A stretch of 64,000 nt of DNA from Micropterus salmoides (GCF_014851395.1 NW_024040152.1:20326308-20390307), one strand, 5' to 3'. Positions 23,671 through 34,494 are shown, counted from the stretch's first letter. The notes: a model not told the origin generated them from the letters alone. Program-made: numbers and translations.

Positions 23671-23924
23671 TTACAATGATGGGTCCAGTAGTATGAGAGA
23701 TCAGCTGTGGACAGATACACACACCCACACATACAACAAAATGCATGATCCCTCCTGCTGGAGATAATAAAAAGTTAAAGAAATAGGGACATGATACTGT
23801 ATTGTGTATGCAACAGTAAAGTGGTGCCAATGTTGTTTGTGGAAATGCCTTTTTCTTGCTCAAACGTATGAATTAGCAGCTGCAGTGGAAAAACAGTTAT
23901 AGGCCTATTTCAAAGTTTCAGAAG

Positions 23925-24335
23925 GCAGTGACTGAGAGGAGGATGAGAGGGAAGCTGAAAACCATCATGGACAACCACTCGCATCCTCTATATAATCTTC
24001 CTATATGCTGAGCTGAGGCAGCTCAGGAGCACCTTCAGCCACAGAGTCATTCAGCCCCTAGCCTCAAAATGCTTTGGAGGCTCATTTGTGCCATCAGGCT
24101 CCACAACACCACAGCACCAAACTGAGAGACTATTCTTGATTTCATTTAATTTCAGACATTTATCTGGTTATAAATGGTTGTAAATAATTATTATTGATTG
24201 TATAGTGTAGATAGTGTGTTGATACTTCTATAATACTGTATCTGTTCTTTTATATTCCTTTGTGCTGTTATGTCGACCGAAATTTCCCCTACGGGGAATT
24301 AATAAAGTTATATTTTATCTTATCTTAAGAAGTCT
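23925..24335 (+). mobile_element. Rex1/CR1-type LINE 3' end
   Basis: A 3'-terminal fragment with ATGGACAACCACTCGCATCC, TTCAGCCACAGAGTCATTCA and the diagnostic end AATTTCCCCTACGGGGAATT, AATAAAGT and TATCTTATCTTA. It interrupts the array upstream block: the GGCCTATTTCA...TTTCAGA word lies before it and GATTAAGAGTACAAAACAGG follows. AGAAG beside both edges is a possible target-site duplication. Confidence 0.8.
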
Positions 24336-25010
24336 GATTAAGAGTACAAAACAGGATGCTGACAGGAAAGAATATATAGATAACCTAGACTTGTGCAATT
24401 GTACAAACACAGATATTAATTAAAATAATATGTCAGAAAAATATATATTCTCACTTCATCTCGTTTGTTGTGCCTAAGACAGAACAATAAAACAGATGAT
24501 TATTCAATTCCAAAGACTGATACACAAGTGTCAATATCATAAGGAGCAAAATACATATGGTAATGACTCCTACGGGATTATTAAAGTACCCTAGTCTACA
24601 TATTATTTAAAATTATCTGCGTCCACATTGGCCTATTTCAGAATTTCAGATAAATTAAGAGTAGAAAACAGCATGTTGACAGGAAGGAGCACACTATAAC
24701 ATAGACAATTGCCCTTATATTAATATTAATTAAAATAATATGAATATAATATGTGAAAATAATATATGCTCTCTCTTCAGATCTCATTTGCTTGCAGGGA
24801 TGGATTTACAGAGGCAAGTACAAGGCAAGTGGCAAGCAGTGAGCTGCCTGCTATTTCATAAAACTGCAAACTCATTACATTATTGACAAATGCTGCTGTT
24901 ACTTTATTGTACATCAAAATATGTAACCTTCTTGTCCAGATGTTGATTCAGTCAACCCAAAGCAACAATACGGACAATGTTGTAGCTGTTGATTCAAACA
25001 ATATAGTGCA
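24336..25010 (+). repeat. receptor-array upstream blocks, copies 3 and 4
   Basis: 24340-24475 and 24474-25010 are two successive copies: AGAGTACAAAACAGGATGCT versus AGAGTAGAAAACAGCATGTT, each followed by TATTAATTAAAATAATATG. The second extends furthest and matches the gene 1 flank through TTGTCCAGATGTTGATTCAG. Confidence 0.75.
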
Positions 25011-25224
25011 GCAGACCTTCTGTGATGTACTATAATGTAAAATGTATTATATCATAGGCCTATACATATTCATATAATAGGCCTGCATGTAGATATATTT
25101 GCTTATGTATTATGTAGCTTAATCTATCATGAAGACTCTTTTTGTCTTAGAAAATCTGAAAAGTTTTTTTATTAAAGTGTATACAAGAGATTCAAAAGAC
25201 TTCAAGGAAAAAAACTGTGCTTGT

Positions 25225-25348
25225 TGCGTGTGGCTCCGCCTCGACATGGACGTTAACATCACATTACTACCCACAGATTAGCCTAAATTAAGTCAGTTTG
25301 ACTTCTGCTACAGATTCATCTTCAACCGACTGGAGAGCTTTTAGAAAG
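25225..25348 (+). pseudogene. orphan promoter and exon 1 of a receptor unit
   Basis: GGCTCCGCCTC and ACATCACAT echo the gene 1 promoter. The exon end TTCAACCGACTGGAGAGCTT then TTAGAAAG and donor GTGCGT (25349) align with exon 1 of genes 1 and 2. No receptor exon 2 lies before the next unit starts at about 28055, so this first exon has lost its coding partner. Confidence 0.6.
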
Positions 25349-25439
25349 GTGCGTTGTTATTCTTAGAATTTGATATTTTGTGCGAGAGGAATTAAACCAG
25401 TCAAAATATGACAACAAAAATGAATACTTTGGGATAATC

Positions 25440-25610
25440 AAAAGATTTGCTTGACTGGTTCTGTTTCAACCAATCACTGGAGCGCGTATGGGCCAGAGAG
25501 TCAGAGCAGCAAGGTTAATTTATCAACAAGGACTTGGAAGATCAATAGGTTTGGTGTTTATTGCTTCACCCAGACCAACCAGCTTCTCATACAGAATGTA
25601 GTGGTGATCA
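25440..25610 (+). repeat. intron-1 block, orphan copy
   Basis: Matches gene 2 intron 28660-28830: TATGGGCCAGA, AGCAGCAAGG, TATCAACAAGGACTTGG, ACCAACCAGCTTCTCATACA. The 61-codon frame here is a coincidence. Confidence 0.7.
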
Positions 25611-26510
25611 TACACCGACAGAGGTGGGTACTATGAGTTACATTGACTCCGTAGCCTAATCAAGTAACTTTTTGAGTAAATTGTAGGCTACTTGTCAGAG
25701 TAGTTTTAATGCATCAAACTTTTACCATAACCTGAGTAGAGTTTTAGTGAAAACTCATTACTTTTGCTCCATTACAAATGGATACACTCATTGTGCTACT
25801 TTTATTTATTTATTATTTTATGCATTGTGATCTGTTAAGAGTTAGGTGGTCAGCTGGTCCCAAGTCTGCTAATGCTTTGTTACCCTCAGAGCAGAATAAT
25901 GGCTAAAGCTACAGCATATGGCTTTGAAATAGCCTAGTGCTAATATTTACAGGTGAAAATTGGTTGTGAAGTCAGCAGCCTTTATCAGAGAACCCTGCTG
26001 ACACTAAGCTGACAGAGACTAGTGTATGTTGTGTTAATGCCAATATGTAGCACACAGCACACAGTAGCACACAGTATATTATGCTTCAAAACGTCTACTC
26101 CTGCTTTCTGCCATGATGTAAATATTCAAGCTAACAGTGTAGAGCAGTGTGCATTTAACTAGTCATACTCATTGGGGAAGCCTGATGAAGACAAATTATG
26201 CACACACAAAAATTGACAAACTACTTTGATTTTGCGTGGATGTGACTGATAACGTTTCAACCACAGATGATCTTCTTAAGGTAAAAATAAAGAAGTGAAC
26301 ACACAATTACGAAACATCACAGCATTATGTCCTAATTTGATTTGTTTGCCAAATCATAATTTATTGTAGGAGACATCAAAAAATGATTTGTAATTTAAAC
26401 AATCTTTCATTTTTGGTGCACTTAACAGAATGAAATATTAATGTAGTATGTGGTAATCACTCTTGAGCACTACAGAGTTGGAATATTGTCCTGGTGTAAA
26501 TTTGGCAGGT
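25611..26510. other. intergenic, nothing recognised
   Basis: AT-rich sequence where exon 2 of the orphan unit would be expected; no receptor sequence is visible. Confidence 0.45.
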
Positions 26511-26512
26511 TG

Positions 26513-27555
26513 TCACAATCCTGTCCTGAGTTTCTCTGTGTGCTGTACTTCTGTTGAGTGTAGTTCTTTGAGAGTTTATTTATTGGTCAGTTCAGTGTCT
26601 GTTATTTAGTCTGTATTTTGATTCCATGTCTTAGTTCCTAGTTCTGTGTCTCAGTTCATGTCTTAGTGTTTACTCCTGGGCCCTGTTTCAGAAAGCAGGT
26701 TCAACAAACTCTGAGTGTAAACCTGAACTCTGGGTTGAAGAACTCTGAGTTTTCCGTTTCAGAAAGGCCGATCAGAATAAGTTCAATCAACTCTGAGTAT
26801 GTTGAGCCTGATGGAAGCGTGGGGATGAAAAAAAGCCTTCATCAATGGAGCTCATTCATCATTTACCAGACTGGAATTTCCTTAATGATTGATAAAGTGC
26901 AGGAATTCTCCTCCAGCCTGTTATTCATTTTAAATAGAGTTTTCACACTTCAGAGTTTTCACTAAACCCGCTTTCTGAAACAGGGCCCTGGTCTGTGTAC
27001 TGCTGTGTTCTTTTCTTAGTTCAGTCTGTTTTCCCTGTTATGTTTGTAGTCTATCTGTTTGATTAGTTTTTAGTCTTTTTTGTGTTCCAGTTTATTTCTA
27101 CTCTTGTGTCAGTTGCCAGTGCCTTGTGTTCAGTAACCTGTGTTGTCTGTTCACCCAGTAATTCCTCTGCATGCCTGTCATTCTGTTTTCCCCTGCTGTC
27201 TCTTTGCCTGCCTATCTCATTAGTCCTGATCCTTGTCACCTGTGTTGCTCCCGCCTGCTCGTTAGTCCCTGGTGTATATATGTTTGGTCTTTCTGCTCAG
27301 TTCCTGTTCGGTTGTTGTGCTGTCTCTTGTCATGTGTAGTTTTGCTCTGTTATGCCCTGTGCCGCCCTGCGCGTCCTGGAACTGTACCCTATTGGATTAT
27401 TTCTGTTGGATAACACTGTTCTTTTGGATTATTCACCTTGCTTTCTTTGGATTCAGCCACTCTACTTGTAAGTGTGCTCGCTCTTGGTTTTACCTTTGAT
27501 AAATATCATTGAACTGAACCTGTCAGCCTCGTGTCCTGCATTTGGGTCCAAAACC
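26513..27555 (+). mobile_element. T-rich LTR-like repeat interrupted by a MITE
   Basis: A long T/C-rich unit beginning TGTCACAATCC and ending GTGTCCTGCATTTGGGTCC resembles fish LTR-type ends, including a TATATA-like word (27274) and an AATAAA-like region late in the unit. No retroviral coding sequence or matching second LTR is present, so a solo or truncated LTR is inferred. The 60-99 codon frames inside are not genes. Confidence 0.45.
26679..26987. mobile_element. PIF/Harbinger-type MITE
   Basis: Terminal inverted repeats GGCCCTGTTTCAGAAAGCAG (start) and its near-inverse at the end (one mismatch over 23 bases), 309 bases in all, flanked by the 3-base duplication CTG (26676-26678 and 26988-26990). 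A CWG-type 3-base target duplication is characteristic of Harbinger elements. Further GAACTCTGGGTT / AACTCTGAGT words lie inside. Nested in the LTR-like repeat. Confidence 0.85.
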
Positions 27556-27572
27556 TTCAACCTCTTTGTGTA

Positions 27573-27700
27573 GTGCAGACATATTGCAACAAAATATATA
27601 AATTGACAATATAAAAATATACAACAAGGATTTAACAATTAACAAATGTGTGCAATATGCCAGGTTTGTGCATGATATGAAATGAAATGGTGTTTACATG
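27573..27700 (-). repeat. second copy of the 11.8-kb dispersed repeat
   Basis: GCAGACATATTGCAACA, AAATTGACAATATAAAAATA and CCAGGTTTGTGCATGATATG are shared with 11771-11905. Confidence 0.7.
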
Positions 27701-28054
27701 AGTTACGTGATCATTTCAGTATTCTAAGTAAGTATGGAAACGGGCACATTCAGAATATGCAGAGAAATAAATGATTTTTTATCACTACCTGTTTTTAAAG
27801 AATATCATATGGTGTGGCATCTATTTTTGCTTCTTTTGTCGTATTGTACCCTGGTATTGGGGTAGGCTGTAACAAGGGAACACAATGCATTTGACATCAA
27901 CTCACAAGGTCTGTGATATTCTTGTAGAGGGTTGAATTGGTGCCATTTGTAGTGAACAAATGTGGGTACTTTGTATAAAAGTTTGAGAAGTCCAGCTAAA
28001 AAATTCAGCGAGGTATAGTTGCTGAAGCAAAAAGTGTTACAACCATACCCGGTC

Positions 28055-28165
28055 TCCCCTATTGACAAATGCTGCAGTGAGCTTCTTGTAACATGAAATA
28101 TTAAAATTAAAATATGTAACCTACATGTCCAAATAGTGATTCAGTCAACCCAAAGACAAAGCTGA
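28055..28165 (+). repeat. receptor-array upstream block, copy 5 (partial)
   Basis: ATTGACAAATGCTGCAGTGA, AAAATATGTAACCTACATGT and GATTCAGTCAACCCAAAG match the distal part of copy 4 (24885-24962). It is the 5' flank of gene 2. Confidence 0.7.
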
Positions 28166-28345
28166 CAACACTGACAATTTTAGAAGTGATGCTTCGAAGA
28201 CGAACAGGCCTACTATAATAAAGGAGACACAAGAATACACAGCTTGAATACACAAGACTCAAACCTGGTGGCAAAACACACAAAAAGTGGAAGTTACACA
28301 AGACACATAAGGAAGGACTCTTTCAACATTAAACAGGAAATAACT

Positions 28346-28404
28346 ACATAAAACCCAAAACCATGACAGATTCATCATCAATTGACTACGGCGCTTTGAT
28401 AAAG
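28346..28404 (+). promoter_or_regulatory. candidate promoter and exon 1 of receptor gene 2
   Basis: A weak TATA-like ACATAAAAC (28346-28354) precedes the conserved exon segment TTCATCATCAATTGACTACG ending in GATAAAG with donor GTACGT (28405). Splicing to the acceptor at 29468 gives an intron of about 1.06 kb. The exon 5' edge is inferred from comparison with the other two units. Confidence 0.5.
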
Positions 28405-28619
28405 GTACGTCCTAATTAGAACTTCATATTTTGTTCAAGATGAATCCATCAAGGCATGGCACTGTCCTCAGTTTTGTAGAATAATATAGAAACAAAATAA
28501 CAAGTCAATAGACAGGACGGACAGACGGTTATTAAGAATGGTCTCAAAGTTAAATGAGGAGTAACATTTTAGGCAATATCTGCAGATTATTCCATGAGAC
28601 CACGGCGCTAACAGCAAAG

Positions 28620-28830
28620 GCAGTTTTTAATAGACTAGTTCTGGTACTGGGCTCCTGGAGCATCAACCAATACCTGGAGTGGGTTCAGTATGGGCCAGAA
28701 AGCCAGAGCAGCAAGGATGAGATGTATCAACAAGGACTTGGTAGATAAATAAGTTCCAGTGTTTGGTGCTTCACTCAGACAGGGAAGGCCAACCAGCTTC
28801 TCATACAGGATGTCAGTGAAACCAGTGATG
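28620..28830 (+). repeat. intron-1 block of receptor gene 2
   Basis: The intact reference copy of the block found at 22150 and 25440. The rest of the intron up to 29468 shows no other feature. Confidence 0.6.
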
Positions 28831-29479
28831 AACCTGAGTGCAGAATGGTAAATTGGGCAGCAACATAATTTCTGACATCCCCAAAGCCCAGAAGTGAAGA
28901 AAATTGGGCATTCCTCTTTCTACAGCTCAGAAGCCGATCTTTAGTTAATAGACAGCAGTTTATTTAAATTAGTAAATTGTTAATTTCTGAAAATTGGGCC
29001 TATACAAGCAGTACTTGCAGCACAGAAGCCATGTACTTGCAGAATTATTACATCATGACTTTTTTTATAACTTTCATTGTTTTTTAATAAGCTTTTGACC
29101 AAGAAAGTATTCACTAGTACAGAAAGTATTTGATTCAGTACAGTTTGACGATAATGTGTTTAAGATTAGTTCATAAATCTTATTATCTTGATTAAGTAAT
29201 AGCTGAACATTGATAAGCGCATCCTGAAGTGCAATAAAAAAGAGACAGACTCAGCAACAATAATGAAGTCATAGAAGTAGCAATGTGAACCGTCAGCAGT
29301 GGAACTTGCCACAACTTTAAAGTTTCAGTCGTATCTTCATAGGTTATATACTGTAGATACTGTGTATGTCCTGCATCATTCTGTCATTACGGACTGTTAT
29401 TGACATCTATAAAGGTAAAATAGAAAAAGGTAAAATGTTCATATTGTTTCTTCATGTTGCCATTGCAGAACTCAAGACA

Positions 29480-30595
29480 ATGATGGAGATGAACGGTACT
29501 TCTTCCTTTCACGTCAACGCAACAGAAGGCTCTGGAAAAAATATTTCAAATAATACTGACAAGTATGCTGACATAAGACAGTCTCTCTACACCATGTCGT
29601 TGATCATTTACTGCCTGGCCTTTGTTCTCGGTGTGCTCGGGAATGGAGTGGTTATCTGGATGACTGGGTTCAAGATGAAGAAAACAGTTAACACTGTTTG
29701 GTTCCTCAACCTTGCTGTGGCCGACTTCCTCTTCACAGCATTCCTGCCCCTGAGTGTGACATACCTGGCTTTGAAGTTCCACTGGCCTTTCGGCAAGTTC
29801 ATGTGTAAGCTGAACAGCACTGTAAGCTTACTGAACATCTTTGCCAGTGTCTACATTCTGATGGTGATCAGCGTGGACAGATGTGTGTCTGTGGTGTGGC
29901 CCGTCTGGGCGCAGAACCACCGCAGTGTACAGAAGGCGTCTGGTGTGAGTCTGGGTGTTTGGGTACTGGCTCTGATTCTTAGCGCTCCATACTTCATCTT
30001 CAGGGACACTACGCCATCACATAACAATGTCAACATCATCAACTGCTTCAACAACTTTGCCTTTTCCAATGATTATGAAACACCGTCTGTGATTCAGCTA
30101 CGACAGTTTCGACATCAGGCCATGACCATCACCCGCTTTCTCCTGGGATTTGTTGTCCCCTTCACTGTCATTGTCTCCTGTTATGCTGTAATTATCCATC
30201 GTATCAGAAGAAACCGCACTCTGGCCAGCCAGTCAAGTCGCCCCTTTAAGATCATCGCTGCTGTTATCACCACTTTTTTCCTGTGCTGGGCTCCCTTTCA
30301 CATCATGGCTCTTATTGAGATGGTGAGTCTGACGGCTGCTAATGCAAGTGATACTTTAACTCATGTCACCACTATAGGTATCCCTATAGCCACCAGCCTG
30401 GCCTTTCTCAACAGTTGCCTGAACCCACTGCTGTATGTGTTCATGGGCCAAGATTTCAAGGATAAAGTCCGTAAATCCATCCTGAATGTGTTCGAGACTG
30501 CCTTCCAGGAGGAGGGTACAGGCTCTCACACTGACACAAGGTCAGGGGACACCAGTCTGAGCAAAGGGATGTCAATTCTTAATACTGAGGTATAA
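29480..30595 (+). CDS. chemerin-receptor-like (CMKLR1-like) chemoattractant GPCR, copy 2
   Basis: A 371-residue paralogue of the gene at 8224, with the same seven-segment class A layout: N55 in TM1, D82 in TM2, Cys109-Cys189, D133-R-C, FFLCWAPFH in TM6 and NPLLY in TM7. The open frame continues upstream to 29366, but acceptor CATTGCAG (29461-29468) and alignment with gene 1 place the start at ATG 29480; the upstream 38 codons are intron read-through. The N-terminus differs: it has several N-glycosylation sequons (NGT, NAT, NIS, NNT) but only YADIRQ where gene 1 has its acidic tyrosine cluster. The tail also differs (GTGSHTDTRSGDTSLSKG). Core DNA is almost identical to gene 1, including silent sites. 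Ligand unknown. Confidence 0.93.
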   Translation: MMEMNGTSSFHVNATEGSGKNISNNTDKYADIRQSLYTMSLIIYCLAFVLGVLGNGVVIWMTGFKMKKTVNTVWFLNLAVADFLFTAFLPLSVTYLALKFHWPFGKFMCKLNSTVSLLNIFASVYILMVISVDRCVSVVWPVWAQNHRSVQKASGVSLGVWVLALILSAPYFIFRDTTPSHNNVNIINCFNNFAFSNDYETPSVIQLRQFRHQAMTITRFLLGFVVPFTVIVSCYAVIIHRIRRNRTLASQSSRPFKIIAAVITTFFLCWAPFHIMALIEMVSLTAANASDTLTHVTTIGIPIATSLAFLNSCLNPLLYVFMGQDFKDKVRKSILNVFETAFQEEGTGSHTDTRSGDTSLSKGMSILNTEV

Positions 30596-32110
30596 GGCTG
30601 TCCATGACATGAAGAAAAAAAAATGTGAAACTGCACATAGAAAATGTAACTGTATGTAACAAATAGCTTTTATGTTAGCTTTTGTTAGGGTTTGTTTTCA
30701 AGGACCCTAATGGTGATCTGTATACATCATCTCACTGTACCCATAATGCGGCTATAGGTGATTGTAAAACGGAATTTCCTGGACAAAATATTGCATCAGT
30801 CATTTTAAAATAGGCATTGCATTTTATGGTTAAGTCTGTGTAACACAAGCAACAAAGAAAGAAGAAATAAGGACTGGTTAACAAAGGGGAACTTTGTCAC
30901 ACCCACAACAGATTGGGATGACCATTTCCTTGCCTGTATGTGACAGCAAAGGATTCACCCAAACAATACAAATCCCAGTTGTTTATAGGCCATAATTACA
31001 GACTTGGCAATTAAAAGGCTGACATATCGGCATCACAAATAACATAGTAACAATGGCAGTGACAAATAACGCATCTATCACTGAAAAAACCTTGATGCCA
31101 TCAGTCTACATTCTTGCCTTCGACCATGCAAATGGATTCACCTGAGTTTTGACTGCTTGTTTGATAAACATTTATACTTGTATTTGTTGTAGGGAAAGGC
31201 TAAAGCTATTAGTGTTATGTTTGTAATGTAGCAGCTGTTCAGTTTACTTGGCTTAGGTGTCTATCATTTTTTAACCTTCAGACATGTAAGACTGTGGGCA
31301 TAAATATTGTAACATGAACCTGTCTATGAAAGCTTTATTGTGATGTATATGATTTTATTTTTATTTGCATTATAAATGATGATGATTATGATGATGGTGG
31401 TTGTCATTGTAGTTTTTATTGCTATCATCAATTTCCATTATTAAAATATTTGAAATTCACTGTTTTCCACCCATAATGTACAACACATAATTACTATATA
31501 ATTTCACAAAATATTGTGCCTGGAATCTCTTTCCATAGTATCATACACTGATACATAGTAGATACAGAGTATACTTTTTCATGCTGATAGTCTTTCTAAT
31601 AATTACAGACTTTCTTCATATTAATTGCCCAAAAGAGGAAATTGTAATACATATTTAAGTAAAGCCAGGTTAAAGGGAGTTCTCCATGCAACAGTGTGCT
31701 GCAGAATCAGGTGCTTCTCAGTCCAAGGTCAGCTAACTTAAAGAAAAAGTAAATAAAGATGGCAGCATATGGATTGATTTTCTTTTAATAGAGCAAACTG
31801 ATTTTTTGCAGCACTCTTTGTGCTCTTAAAGGCTTAAAATCATTAGAGTACTCCAGTCTTTGTTTCCCTTCATGAGTTCTTTCCAGTCACCAAAGTGGGT
31901 ACCTCATTAGTCAGTTCCAATTTTCTCAGTTGGGTAACTTTTATGATATATTTGTTAACTGTATTAGTGAAATAGTTTAAAAAGGATGGGGGGACTCTTG
32001 ACAACATTTAGAACCTTCAGTGTAATTTCATAATGTAATTATCTGTGTAAAAAGTCTTCTGTCACTGTTAAATTAAAAACAGGAGACATTTGCAACTGAC
32101 TGAATGTTTC
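30596..32110 (+). repeat. 3' UTR and conserved 3' flank of receptor gene 2
   Basis: Blocks match those after the other units: TTTCCTGGACAAAATA (30773) with the orphan flank at 16018; GCCTGTATGTGACAGCAAAGG (in part) with 34522; 31316-31530 with 11060-11300; and TATTAGTGAAATAGTTT with 12508 and 35827. Order is kept. No open frame is conserved. Confidence 0.65.
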
Positions 32111-32254
32111 TGCCAAGGCATACTGTCGTGCATTTATTTGATTTGTTTCACTGATAAGTAACAGCTGCTAGTAGTGTTTGGAGGGGGTTGTGCATATTAA
32201 ACACACAAGCAGTTTTCAAACTAAACAGCAGTTGCACTATATTTCAGAGGAGAT

Positions 32255-32600
32255 CTGATTAGGCAAGAAAATATGCTGGCAGGAAGGGACATATGTAGAC
32301 AACTTAGACTTTTGAAATTTCCCATTTGATTATGATAACACATAAGAAAATGGGATGGTCTCAAATCAGATCTCTTTTGCTTGCAGGGTTGTATCTAAAT
32401 ATGCAGCACAGACAGTGTGTCCAGTGTGTTTAAGTGGACAGTGGCAAAGAGGGAGTAGCTTGCTATTTTAAAAAAACTGCTTTGGCAACCCTCAAGTACT
32501 GACAAATGCTGCAAATATCCTACATATCAGATATCAGTTCAAACTGCAATACAGTTGTTTGGTTGCTTGTTGATTTCTCTTTTGGAGTGTCCCAAAGGAC
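32255..32600 (+). repeat. receptor-array upstream block, copy 6
   Basis: ATATGCTGGCAGGAAGG, CAGATCTCTTTTGCTTGCAGG, AAGTGGACAGTGGCAAAGAG, TTTGGCAACCCTCAA and TTGTTTGGTTGCTTGT match copy 1 and others. It is the 5' flank of the pseudogene unit. No counterpart of exon 1 was found between 32600 and 33700. Confidence 0.7.
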
Positions 32601-33727
32601 AGAGTCTCTAAGGGAGACATATCATAGCATGAAATTTAGTGCCCGACTAAAAATTAACAGCAAAGCAGCACTTACAGATAAGTCACTATGTCAATACAGA
32701 TTGCAGGACCATACGTACAGAAAATTCAAGTCACAGAATGTAGGTCTACTGCAACCCCATCCTCACTGATGGACATGCAGAAGTGGTGATTGGAAAGAAT
32801 ACAGCGGTTCCCTGCCCTTGAGAAGAGGGCTAAGACGAGCACATTCTTGGTGGACAACATACACAGGGGTTTAAAGATGAGCCGGAGAGTCCATGCAAAA
32901 CCGCCACACTTGGAAACCAGGTAATATGTGGAAGGCGTAAATCTGCAGACTCCAATAAGTAGCCTAACACTAGTGAATGGCCCATGGCCCCTTGTGGCAA
33001 TGGTTATCAATCAATCTGAATAAGAGTGCAAAACAAAGTCTGTAGCCCATACCTCTACCTTCTAAATAAAGGGAGTGGCTCCTGCTTGTTTTTATTGTAA
33101 CTGCTTCATTAAACAATGAATTTCCAAACAAGGCATAAGATCCTGTATCTTAGTAAACCTTGTAGAATGAGCAGTAGGCTATTTTAAAAGTGAAAATGGA
33201 CTTCAGTTGGAAGTGCAGACTTGGCTGTTTTGTTTGTTTTCACAGTTCTTTTGCAGAAGCTTGGGGGAACTCTGAGAATGTTAGCTACTGTTTTTATGTG
33301 TTATCCTTTAAGTTTAATCTGATGAGGTTGTAGGCTATAGAATTAAATAATACATTAAAGGCATCTAATGTTGATTATATGAATCTTGCAATATCATTAC
33401 ATCCCTTTCCTGTACATGGAGTTATTTTCGTTTTTCATTTTAGAGGGGTCTTCTGTTTGTGATATAGCTTTATGCATAGAGTTGTTAAGAGGAAAACAAA
33501 AAATACAGAGCCTTAGTAGACAGGCATTTCCCCCACAGACTGATAATTAGGTTGAACTCTATAAATTCAAGTCACAGCTCTGCATCTTATAGGCCTACTG
33601 TATCTTTACGTTACGTAGTTCTAAGTGTGGGTTAAATATTCTAATAAAAAATATTTAGAAAAGCATTACTCTCTTGTATGATAAGTTGTTGAAAAACTAA
33701 CTTTTATTTTTCATGTTGCCATCATAG
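32601..33727. other. 5' part of the pseudogene unit, nothing recognised
   Basis: No conserved exon 1 or intron block is visible. A GTAATA after CCAG near 32932 could be a donor but has no support. Confidence 0.4.
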
Positions 33728-34270
33728 GCAGGTCTCAAGACAAGAATGGAAAAATGTATGCAACGTATATACGTGATGGAAGTGTCTCTTTGTATGACTA
33801 TGAGTATGATCAGCATAACAACCTTGCTGAGCTGAGAAACTCTCGCCACACCATGTCTCTGACTGTTTACTGTCTGGCCTTTGTTCTCGGTGTGCTCGGG
33901 AAAGGAGTGGTTATCTGGGTGACCAGGTTAAAGATGAAGAAAATAGTTAACACTGTTCCTCAACCTTGCTGTGGCCGACTTCCTCTTCAAAACGTTCCTG
34001 CCCCTGAGTGCAACGTACCTGGCTTTGGATTTCCACTTGCCTATTGGAAAGTTTGTGTGCAAACTGAACAGCACTATGAACTTACTGAACATGTTTGCCA
34101 ATGTCTACATTCTGATGGTGATCAGCGTGGACAGATGTGTATCCATGGTGTGGCCCATCTGGGCCCAGAACCTTCAAAGTGTACGCAAGGCATTTTGTCT
34201 AAGTCTGGGTGTTTGGGTACTGGCGCTGATTCTTAGCACTCCATACTTCATCTTCAGAGATTTTTTGTGA
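33728..34270 (+). pseudogene. CMKLR1-like receptor pseudogene, copy 3
   Basis: Begins behind a retained acceptor (CATAG/GCAG) and the conserved GTCTCAAGACA leader. The first ATG (33746) is out of frame; the receptor frame opens at 33754. It keeps an acidic tyrosine segment (LYDYEYDQ), TM1 and the start of TM2, but GNG of TM1 has become GKG (Asn 1.50 to Lys). A 5-base deletion near 33956 shifts the frame. From 33971 the second frame covers TM2 to TM4 with SVDRCVSMVWPIWAQN, ending in STPYFIFRDFL and a stop. ECL2, TM5-7 and the tail are deleted. It cannot encode a working receptor. Confidence 0.93.
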
Positions 34271-34494
34271 TTTTATGATCCACTAAGTGGTTATGTTTAA
34301 ATCCTACAGAGCAAATGCTACTCTACATCTATGCAGTCCTAGAGTCCTACTTAGAGGATAAGTAAAATGTCATTATCTAGACAAGATAACGCAGTAATAC
34401 AGTAATTTAAAAAAAATTCTGCAAACCCCAGCAACAAAATATTAAATTTAGTTGACAAGAAAATTTTGGTCTTTTCATCTGCCATTCAGATATA

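Noticed and set aside
26513..27555. Endogenous retrovirus
   Set aside because: Only an LTR-like sequence is seen; there is no gag, pol or env coding trace and no paired LTR.
29366..29479. Upstream extension of receptor gene 2 (38 extra codons)
   Set aside because: It runs through the acceptor CATTGCAG and has no counterpart in gene 1; it is intron that happens to be open.
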